Positions 8,256 to 14,425 of a stretch of DNA of 14,425 nt are shown here, piece by piece. This DNA comes from Pigoraptor vietnamica (Eukaryota; Opisthokonta; Filasterea). The DNA is taken from contig CALSCQ010002024.1 of assembly GCA_943704525.1 (NCBI GenBank), positions 1-14,425 of the forward strand, written 5' to 3'. The notes below the pieces were generated by a model that was given only the letters and a program-made list of their open reading frames with translations, was not told the origin of the DNA and ran no database searches. The translations under genes were made by a program, and so were the position numbers. Position 1 is the first letter of the stretch. Every line of letters begins with the position of its first letter.

Positions 8256-11114
8256 TCACTCCTCCGGGGAGTAACCGGCCCTGCGCGTGAGCTCCTTCTG
8301 CGTGTCGCCCATGTGATCCCACGGATCGCCCGACTCGCGCACAATGTCGGCGTACGTGCCCTGCCCGTGCACCGTCCACTGGTTCGTACCGGTGCCCGTC
8401 GACTGTCCGAGGTACGAGCCCTGCGGGTTCGTCGACTGGATGCCCTTCATCTCGCCGCTGGCCATGTGGCCGCCGGTCGACCCGCCCTCCTGCACGCGCC
8501 CGGACGCAGGCACCGGCCCGCTCGTCTCCAGGGTGCCGTAGCGCGTCGTCCCGTACGAGACCGGGCGTTCGGTGTGGCTCTTGCCATGCTCCGTCCCGTG
8601 CGTGTCAAGCGACCCCAGCGTGTGCGCGCTGGGCGCATTCGACGACTTGGACGAATCTAGCCCGTGCGTGGGCGAGCGGACGCGGCCGGAGCCAAACGAC
8701 ACCTGACCGCCGGACCCGACAATGTCGGAGCTGCGCTGCCCGAGATTGACGATGCCGTATTCCGTGCGCTTGTTGCCGACGAACGACTCCTTGACGTCCT
8801 CGACCGCCTGGCGCATCGTCTCCTTCACGTCCTCGTACTTGTCCTTCGCCTTCTGCGTCACGTTCGCGAGGCTGCCCACCTGGCCGTGTGTCGTGTCCGT
8901 CGTCGTCGTCGTCGTCGTGTCGGACGGGAACACGGTCTGTGCCTTTTCGGGGGAGGCCCACGGGTCCGCGCCGACACCCCGGAGGTTCGTATCGCCGACA
9001 GACTTGAACCGCTCCTTGCCTCCGTCGCGCTCAACCTGTTGGCGAACGGGCTCAGGCACGTTCGAGTCGCCCTGCAGCGCCCGCTTGTACTGCGCGGCGT
9101 CCGCCGTCACCGCATCCCTCATAGCCTTGCGGTCGCGCTCAGCCGCCTCGGAGCTTTTCGTATGGCCGTAATCGCGCGCCTCTGCAGCCGCGCCGTGCGC
9201 CGTGTCGCTCGCCGAGCGCACCGCACTCTCCGCTTTGGCCGTCGTCTCGCCAATCTTCGCCTTCGTGGCGTCGGCGGCGCCCGCGGCCGTGTCCTTCGCG
9301 CGCTCAAACACCTCGCCGGCCTTGTCCTTTGCCGCGTATGCAGCGCCGAGCGTCGTGTCAGCCGCGGACTTGGCCGTCTCCTTCGCGCCCTCGAGCGCCT
9401 CTCCCGCCTTGTCCTTTGCCGCGTATGCAGCGCCGAGCGTCGTGTCGGCCGCAGCCTTGGCCGTCTCCTTTGCGCCCTCGAGCGCCTCTCCCGCCTTATC
9501 CTTCGCCGCATACGCCGCTCCGGCCGCCGTGTCGGCCGCCGACTGCGCCGTCTCCTTCGCGCTCTCGAGAGCGGCGCCGGCCTTCTCCTTTGCACTCTCA
9601 AGCACCTCTCCCGCCTTGTCCTTTGCCGCGTACGCAGCACCGAGCGTCGTGTCGGCCGCAGACTTGGCCGTCTCCTTCGCGCCCTCGAGCGCAGCGCCCG
9701 CCTTCTCCTTCGCGCTCTCCAGCACTTCTCCGGCCTTGTCCTTTGCGACGTACGCAGCGCCGAGCGTCGTGTCGGCGGCAGACTTGGCCGTCTCCTTCGC
9801 GCCCTCGAGCGCGGCGCCCGCCTTTTCCTTCGCGGCCTCCGCCACGTGGAGCGCGCTGCCGATCGTGTAGTCGTACGCGCCCTTCGTCGTGTCGACGGCC
9901 TTGTGAACAACGCTCGCCGCAGTGTCACGTGCCGCCTCCGCCGCGTGCACCGCCGTCTCCTTGGCCGAGGCGTACGCACCGTAGGTAGTGTCGACGGCCT
10001 TGTGAACGACGTTCGCCGCCGTGTCACGCGCCGCTTCGAGTGCGTGCGCGGCCGTGTCCTTCGCCGCACCGAGCGCACCGCGCGTGGTGTCGGCAGCAGC
10101 GACGGCAGTGTCGACGGCAGCGTCCTTGGCCACAGCCGCCTTATCCGCTGCCACGCTCGCTGCGTCAGCGACCGTGTCCTTGGCAGCGCCCAGCGCCCCG
10201 CGCGCCGTGTCGGCAGCGGCGACCGTCTTCTCCTTGGCAAACTCGGCCGAGTCCGCGCCAAGCTTCTTGATGTCGCTCACCACCGGCGAGGGCTCCGAAG
10301 GCGCGCTCTCGGATTGCGCCTTGAGCTCCTCCAGCCGCTGCACGTCCTCCGCCGAGGGCTCGATCGTCGTCGCGACCGAGTGGCGCACCCAGTTGGTCGT
10401 GTCGATGACCTTCCCAAGCGCCGCCTCGGCCGTCTCCACCACGTAGTTGGCCGCGCCCTTCGCACGGTCCACGAGCGCCTGCGCCGTGTCCGCGATGCCG
10501 TGGCGCGCCTCCTCCCCCGCCGACTGCAGGGCGTCCGAGCTCTCGGTCGCGGCCTGCGAGATGCTCGAGGCCATCCGCTCGCGCTGCTCTTTCGTCATGT
10601 CGTGGTGAAGCGACTCGTCGATCTTGGCGCCCGCCGCGCTCAGCGTGTCACGTGCCTTGCCTACGGCACCGCGCGCAGCGTCCACCGCATGCGAGCCCAC
10701 GCGCATTGCGTCGTCCACAATGACGCCCGCAGTGACCGGCCCCTCCGTCGTCGCTTCGGAGCGCGCAGTGTCGAGGCTCTCTGTCGTGGCTGACGACGAG
10801 AACCCCGTGGACGTGTCGGTCGACGACGGCGCCTCGCTGTGGCCAAAGATCGTGTCCTTGACCGTCGCCGCCGCGCCCTTCGCAATGTCGAGCGTCATGG
10901 CGCTCGCGCCAAGCACCGTATCGGTCGCAGCCTGCAGGATGCCCTTCTCACCGGTGGTCTCCGTCGTCGCTGCCGTTTCCTCCGACGCCGTGGGAAGGCG
11001 CTGGGGCAGCTCGCTTCCCGCCTGCTCCGTGACGCCAAGAGGGGGCTTCGTCTCGGTCACCTTGGGCGTCTCGTCGCCCAACAGGCGGTGGTAAGTCTCC
11101 TTCACGCGCTCCAT
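8256..11114 (-). CDS. Intronless LEA group 3-like repeat protein
   Basis: A single open frame of 952 residues, from ATG at 11114 (G at -3 and +4) to TGA at 8256-8258. The residues are rich in Ala, Lys, Glu, Asp and Thr, with no signal peptide or membrane span. Residues about 110-300 carry Ala-rich segments. Residues about 300-610 carry repeats built from 11-residue units such as AKEKAGAALEG, AKETAKSAADT and TLGAAYAAKDK. The tail beyond about 650 is polar (Gly, Ser, Thr, His), has a poly-Thr run near 739 and ends in DPWDHMGDTQKELTRRAGY. Group 3 LEA proteins are disordered in water, fold into amphipathic helices on drying or at membranes, and protect proteins and membranes. That role is inferred from the repeats. 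A perilipin-like lipid-droplet coat, which also uses 11-residue helices, is the main alternative. Unlike the neighbours that can be followed in full, it has no introns. Confidence 0.82.
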   Translation of the reverse strand: MERVKETYHRLLGDETPKVTETKPPLGVTEQAGSELPQRLPTASEETAATTETTGEKGILQAATDTVLGASAMTLDIAKGAAATVKDTIFGHSEAPSSTDTSTGFSSSATTESLDTARSEATTEGPVTAGVIVDDAMRVGSHAVDAARGAVGKARDTLSAAGAKIDESLHHDMTKEQRERMASSISQAATESSDALQSAGEEARHGIADTAQALVDRAKGAANYVVETAEAALGKVIDTTNWVRHSVATTIEPSAEDVQRLEELKAQSESAPSEPSPVVSDIKKLGADSAEFAKEKTVAAADTARGALGAAKDTVADAASVAADKAAVAKDAAVDTAVAAADTTRGALGAAKDTAAHALEAARDTAANVVHKAVDTTYGAYASAKETAVHAAEAARDTAASVVHKAVDTTKGAYDYTIGSALHVAEAAKEKAGAALEGAKETAKSAADTTLGAAYVAKDKAGEVLESAKEKAGAALEGAKETAKSAADTTLGAAYAAKDKAGEVLESAKEKAGAALESAKETAQSAADTAAGAAYAAKDKAGEALEGAKETAKAAADTTLGAAYAAKDKAGEALEGAKETAKSAADTTLGAAYAAKDKAGEVFERAKDTAAGAADATKAKIGETTAKAESAVRSASDTAHGAAAEARDYGHTKSSEAAERDRKAMRDAVTADAAQYKRALQGDSNVPEPVRQQVERDGGKERFKSVGDTNLRGVGADPWASPEKAQTVFPSDTTTTTTTDTTHGQVGSLANVTQKAKDKYEDVKETMRQAVEDVKESFVGNKRTEYGIVNLGQRSSDIVGSGGQVSFGSGRVRSPTHGLDSSKSSNAPSAHTLGSLDTHGTEHGKSHTERPVSYGTTRYGTLETSGPVPASGRVQEGGSTGGHMASGEMKGIQSTNPQGSYLGQSTGTGTNQWTVHGQGTYADIVRESGDPWDHMGDTQKELTRRAGYSPEE
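8896..8919 (-). repeat. Coding trinucleotide repeat (poly-Thr)
   Basis: A GTC/CGT trinucleotide run on the plus strand encodes a run of Thr at about residues 733-740 of the LEA-like protein. It keeps the reading frame, so length changes would alter only the Thr count. Confidence 0.85.
9301..10220 (-). repeat. Coding tandem repeats with 87, 120 and 99 bp periods
   Basis: Equivalent points of the repeat (GCC-GCG-TAT-GCA type) fall at 9331, 9418, 9505, 9625 and 9745, giving steps of 87, 87, 120 and 120 bp (29 and 40 residues). A second pair (GTCGACGGCC) at 9891 and 9990 is 99 bp apart (33 residues). A third pair at 10063 and 10183 is 120 bp apart. Nucleotide identity between neighbouring copies is high, so duplication or gene conversion is recent relative to the rest of the gene. 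Confidence 0.88.
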
Positions 11115-11261
11115 CTCTCAAGCGAATATAGATGGGAAGATGTGTTGAGGGTTGTTTCGCACAAGCCAAATCGTTTGCCTTTGAGAGGCACTCAAAGCGC
11201 CAGTAGATTAGAAGAAAAGTCTTCACGAAATGCACAACTCACTATGTTTCTCGCACAGTGG

Positions 11262-11270
11262 AATATATAA
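11262..11270 (-). promoter_or_regulatory. TATA-like element, candidate for the LEA-like gene
   Basis: The minus strand reads TTATATATT about 150 bp upstream of the LEA-like ATG. In that position it could set a start site with a 5' UTR of roughly 120 bp. The site is nearly symmetric, so it could equally face the other way. Position and sequence are the only support. Confidence 0.35.
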
Positions 11271-11341
11271 GACACATCCGACAGTGACACACGTCGTGTG
11301 AAATAAGAAAGCGCACGAGGGAGAGGGACGTGGTGTAGCAT

Positions 11342-11366
11342 GCACGCACGCACGCACGCACGCACA
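11342..11366. repeat. (GCAC)6 microsatellite
   Basis: About six perfect GCAC units on the plus strand, some 230 bp upstream of the LEA-like start codon. Confidence 0.93.
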
Positions 11367-12070
11367 GAACCCCGCACACACAGGCCAATGTGTCCCACGC
11401 GTGCAATGCACACAGCCACACGGAGCGCAGACAAAGGGGGGCATGCTGGAATCGCCCAGAGCACCCACGCGCACGGCACAAAAATAATGGGAGTCTGTCG
11501 GTGCTGACGTGCGCGAGCGCCCTCCCTTGCCCCGAAAATCTTTGTTTTGGTGTGCGCGCGGGAATTTTCGGAATGCGCGGCACGGGTGTGTGTGCATGGA
11601 AAGCTGCCGTCTTTACGTCCGATTGATCGACCCTTTGCTCGAGTATGAGTGGTATGCAGTATTGGACTGGGTCGCCAAGTCCACCACAACAACAGCATTA
11701 GTGCGTGGGGCGCTATAGTCAAGTCACGTGCGCTTTGCGACGAACTCGCAGTGGTTGCATGCCATCGAATGCTTCGTGGGTGTGCGCGTGAGGGGGAAAA
11801 ATAGCCAAGTCCAAAGGAGAACGACGACATCCCACCGCAAAGACAAGCCGGGCGTTTACCGAACTTAGGAAAAAAAAAACTTGCACGCAACAGCGAACAC
11901 TTATACCAACAGCTGACTGCGCATACATTGGGCGCGCGTGTGTGTGTGTGTGGGGGGGGTGTACCCTTGCACGAGGGAGAGAGAAAATGAAAACACTTTA
12001 AAATGAAACAAACTCGGTTGAGTTGCACGCAGACGGGACGGAAATCGCTGTTACTTCCCTTCGGCTAATA

Positions 12071-12076
12071 CACGTG
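12071..12076. promoter_or_regulatory. CACGTG E-box upstream of the basic-protein gene
   Basis: A palindromic CACGTG lies 89 bases before the ATG at 12165. E-boxes of this type (Myc/Max-class sites) are known in promoters of holozoan ribosome-biogenesis genes, which would suit a small basic nucleolar protein. CACGTG is also common by chance in this CA/GC-rich DNA: further copies occur at 11725 and in the first intron. Confidence 0.3.
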
Positions 12077-12164
12077 GTGCGAAAAAGGCCTTCCCCACTC
12101 GAACGATCCCTCAAAAGCAGCGACGCGTGAACCGGAGTACGCCTGTGCGTGGACGAGGGCGAAA

Positions 12165-12977
12165 ATGGTGCCGCGCAAGATCAACAAAAAGCAGTCCAAA
12201 ATACGCAACGCAACTAAGCTCAAGCGGAGCCGAAAGCGCAACGAGAAGAAGGTGTGTGAATCCGTTGGTGACTCTTACCCGCCGCCGTTTGCAACGCGCA
12301 TTTTAACCTCCGGCTGTTACACTCACACGTGCTGCATGAACACGCGCACTCACGTGGACATGCGGCAAGGCACATGTCGAGCCACTCTGCACGGAGTTTT
12401 CGTAACTGACGCATGCGTGGCTTTGTATCGAAGATGGCTGCGACGCTCGCTGCGCAGCGTGCGGAGGCAGCGATGGACGTTGCGGAAGCCACTGCGCCCG
12501 CAGAGAAAGTGGAAGTGCCCCGCGTCATCGCCGAGTACCAGCGTGTCATTGCGCGAAAGGCCAAGAGGTGCGCGGACTGGGTCAATACAGTGTTGTTTTG
12601 TGTGCGTGTGTATGTGTGCGTGTGCGCGGGTGCGTGTGCATGGGCGCGCGCGCGCGTGCGTGTGTGTGTGTGTGTGTGCAACATATATCATATGTCTATG
12701 ACCTTCTTCTTCATGTACTCATGCATGCTCTTTTTTCTTGAATGCGAAGGACGAATCCGAGCGCAAACACAACCATTTCAGCGAAGAAGGCGCGTCTTCT
12801 TCTCAAGAAGGGATCGGCAAACAAGGGTATGCAGCTGTCGCGCAGCATGCACGCCTATTTTGGTTGTGTCATAGCCCCTCTCCCTCCTCTCCCTCTTCAC
12901 CTTTCCTCTCCAATCCACACATACACGCGTTAAGGCGCACGCACTGCGCTTGTTGTCACGCTCTCACTTCTCACACT

Positions 12978-13021
<44 letters not shown>

Positions 13022-13151
13022 CACACATACAGACGCACACACATTCGCTCGCACACGAGCGGGAGTTTGTGTGTGCGCTGGATGTCTCATGTTCCTTGGT
13101 GCGTTCGCAGCAGCCAAAGCGACCGCCAGTGACAGTGTGATGGAATTGTAG
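12165..13151 (+). CDS. Small basic protein, possibly nucleolar
   Basis: Four exons: 12165-12251, 12434-12567, 12750-12826 and 13111-13151. Introns of 182, 182 and 284 bp begin GTGTGT, GTGCGC and GTATGC, end in AG and keep consistent phases. The result is 112 residues ending in SDSVMEL. The ATG has A at -3 and G at +4. The N-terminus is strongly basic (MVPRKINKKQSKIRN, then KLKRSRKRNEKK). The middle is Ala/Glu-rich with EKVEVPRVIAEYQR. A second basic block reads ANTTISAKKARLLLKK. The arrangement recalls, from memory, small nucleolar proteins such as human C11orf98 (ANITLSGKK-like block) or Alb1. This is a weak resemblance. The basic clusters suggest a nuclear or nucleolar location. The protein could also start at the Met at the beginning of exon 2. 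Confidence 0.6.
12597..12679. repeat. TG microsatellite with GC core in an intron
   Basis: TG/TGCG units around a GCGCGC core, on the sense strand, in intron 12568-12749, beginning about 30 bases after the donor. Arrangement and strand match the large TG tract at 688-1100. Confidence 0.93.
12972..13029. repeat. CA microsatellite in an intron
   Basis: CA repeat broken once by AAAC, on the sense strand of intron 12827-13110, in the middle to 3' half of the intron. Confidence 0.95.
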
Positions 13152-13370
13152 CCGAACTTTCCAAGCTGTTCGGATCGGTTTGCCGCTTGCGCGTGTTGCG
13201 GGTCGAATTGTAAATATCGAAATGGCATTGAGCGTCTTCTAGGTTGATGATACACGTGCACGCGCGCTCTGCACTCCCTACGTCTTGTGTGCCGTGTGTA
13301 CAGACGTAGTCTTGGGACCATTGCCTGTAATGAGCGGTTCATTCTTGCGTGCGACATTGCGTTCTCTCCC
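13152..13370. other. Convergent intergenic spacer
   Basis: 219 bp between the stop codons of the plus-strand basic-protein gene and the minus-strand RNase III-like gene. I see no gene, repeat or canonical poly(A) signal in it. Confidence 0.6.
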
Positions 13371-14417
13371 TCACTGACTGGCCATCGCGTGCCCTTCGGA
13401 GTCCACGTACACGTTATTCTCCGTTCGAACGAGCGTGGCGTGGTCCTTCAGCCACTGTTCTATGGTGCCCCCGTATGTGGACGAGGCTGTGTCCCGCGCA
13501 AACAACGACGGACGCCCGACCCCGTAAACGGGAGAACGACAGCCCGGCGCCACGGATGTTCGGTGACAGCAGCTCCAAAGCGGCGTCGCCCCGCGTGGGA
13601 GGTGGTTCTGCGCCCACTGTGGCTTGCCCCCGCCCTTTTTGCGACTGCCGCCGATTACCATTTGCCCTGTGTGCTCGGCCGTTGGGTCCGGCCATAGCGC
13701 GCGATGGCAGTCAGGTTGCCCCGCACGCACGCCGCAGCACGGGTAGTACGGGTCCCGGTGCTGCTGTCTGCTACGGCTCGTCCAAGGCACGTAAATGACA
13801 GCTCCCTGGTGCCCCAGTGCCAACGAAGCGGGATCTCGCGATGGGTGGTCCACCGTCCCCGCCAGCGTCGGCTTCGAATTGGTTGTCGCGGGCGCTCTCC
13901 ACGGCGCAATTGCGCGCTCTAACGACGGTTCCAATGCGAAAGACGCGAAGACGTTCTCCGCAATCGTGTCGCAGTCTGAAAAGGTGAGGACAGTCATCGA
14001 CGTGGTGTCGGTCGGAAAGTGAAACACGTCGGCGTGCGCGTCAACCCAGTCGCAGTACTTGTCGACGACGCCACGGCATACGTCACGACCGCAGTGTTCA
14101 AAGCACGCGGCAAGGAGCGCTTCGAACACAGTACCAATCGCATGGTCGCTGAGACCCTGTGGCAGGCGCTGCGGCGCGTCGGTTGCCACCCGCATGAACG
14201 TGGCCATCGTTCTGTTGCACGCGTACCGCGCCTTTCGCAGCGACAGAAAACCCGGGTCCCTTTCTGCCCATTCGACGCGGAGCTTCTCTGCGAGGATGCC
14301 GGACAGGAGATTGTCGCCGAACCACGCGAGCCCTTTCGCCGTCGCACGCTGGGCAAACACCTCTTGGAGCACAGAGGGGCGCGCGTCGAGGGCAAAGAAG
14401 CGGCTGAGGGAGAGCAT
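13371..14417 (-). CDS. RNase III-like domain protein, probably catalytically dead; may be 5' partial
   Basis: An open frame of 348 residues from ATG at 14417 to TGA at 13371-13373. Residues about 20-125 follow the RNase III fold pattern: LAWFGDNLLSG (usual LEFLGDAVL), FLSLRKARYACNRT (usual LS.LR..LV....L), then GTVFEALLAACFEHCG (usual ADVFEALIGAIYLD). Of the four acidic Mg-binding residues, D35 and E99 are kept, but the LEF glutamate is A31 and the ADxxE aspartate is T96, so cleavage activity is unlikely. Inactive RNase III folds are known in mitochondrial large-subunit ribosomal proteins (the mL44 family), which is one possible identity. Residues 150-348 show no domain I know. Part of that GC-rich stretch (about 13440-13880) is less certain and could contain an intron. 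Only 8 bases remain upstream, so an N-terminal exon may be missing. Confidence 0.6.
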   Translation of the reverse strand: MLSLSRFFALDARPSVLQEVFAQRATAKGLAWFGDNLLSGILAEKLRVEWAERDPGFLSLRKARYACNRTMATFMRVATDAPQRLPQGLSDHAIGTVFEALLAACFEHCGRDVCRGVVDKYCDWVDAHADVFHFPTDTTSMTVLTFSDCDTIAENVFASFALEPSLERAIAPWRAPATTNSKPTLAGTVDHPSRDPASLALGHQGAVIYVPWTSRSRQQHRDPYYPCCGVRAGQPDCHRALWPDPTAEHTGQMVIGGSRKKGGGKPQWAQNHLPRGATPLWSCCHRTSVAPGCRSPVYGVGRPSLFARDTASSTYGGTIEQWLKDHATLVRTENNVYVDSEGHAMASQ

Positions 14418-14425
14418 GTCCGCGC

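Larger units (their letters stand above)
11115..12164. other. Divergent intergenic region
   Basis: A 1,050-bp stretch between the start codons of the minus-strand LEA-like gene and the plus-strand basic-protein gene, so it should carry both promoters. It holds a TATA-like site (11262-11270), a GCAC microsatellite, CACGTG words at 11725 and 12071, a short A-run near 11870 and a GT/G-run near 11940-11960. Long minus-strand frames cross it but lack any family feature. Confidence 0.6.

Noticed and set aside
9301-9860. Regular repeats as a possible CRISPR-like array
   Set aside because: The units are contiguous coding repeats in one open frame, without unique spacers, in a eukaryotic gene.
8664-10793. 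Plus-strand 709-residue open frame opposite the LEA-like gene
   Set aside because: It is the shadow of the repetitive, GC-rich coding strand: Arg/Leu-rich, no domain, and its open length follows from the codon pattern of the real gene.
11558-11575. GGGAATTTTCGGAATGC as a heat-shock element upstream of the LEA-like gene
   Set aside because: Only two GAA/TTC modules are in register and the third is broken. It is about 450 bp from the start codon and expected by chance.
11192-12028. Minus-strand 278-residue open frame upstream of the LEA-like gene
   Set aside because: Composition is erratic, it crosses a GCAC microsatellite and a TATA-like site, and it contains no recognisable family motif.
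12413-12874. Single 153-residue plus-strand frame across the basic-protein gene
   Set aside because: It reads through a TG-rich intron with good donor and acceptor sites. The spliced model keeps phase through four exons and reaches a shared stop.
13287-13922. Plus-strand open frames opposite the RNase III-like gene
   Set aside because: They overlap the more convincing minus-strand frame, are Arg/Pro-rich as expected of antisense GC-rich DNA, and show no motif.

Overview
The window is eukaryotic nuclear DNA. It has spliceosomal introns of about 90-520 bp with GT-AG ends, no operons or Shine-Dalgarno sites, and many CA/TG microsatellites. A merlin/ERM (FERM) protein points to a holozoan or a close relative. 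Six genes in 14.4 kb with short introns suggest a compact, probably unicellular genome such as a choanoflagellate or filasterean. That placement is inference. All exon joins were made by hand from reading frame, splice signals and remembered family sequences. No search was run.

Layout, left to right: (1) 417-1331 (+), a small protein with one C2HC zinc finger, whose 5' end is unsettled; (2) 1731-5083 (-), a ten-exon merlin/ERM protein of 567 residues, convergent with gene 1; (3) 5745-7166 (-), a six-exon cysteamine (N-terminal cysteine) dioxygenase of 247 residues; (4) 8256-11114 (-), an intronless 952-residue repeat protein of the LEA group 3 type; (5) 12165-13151 (+), a four-exon basic protein of 112 residues, possibly nucleolar; (6) 13371-14417 (-), an RNase III-like protein with two of four catalytic residues replaced, which may continue past the right edge.

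The genes do not form a pathway. Merlin/ERM proteins link membrane to cortical actin. The dioxygenase family couples oxygen to N-degron turnover or thiol metabolism. LEA-type proteins protect against water loss. Genes 5 and 6 may serve ribosome or RNA biology. Neighbours 3 and 4 could both matter in stress, but nothing in the sequence shows shared control.

Points most worth a second look: the merlin/ERM protein mixes hallmarks of both subfamilies (ERM-type tail threonine kept, merlin PAK-site serine absent); the LEA-like gene is intronless with repeat periods of 29, 40 and 33 residues; splice donors favour GTGCGT; alternating TG/CA tracts often touch splice sites; and the dioxygenase has Phe where human ADO has the cross-linking Tyr.
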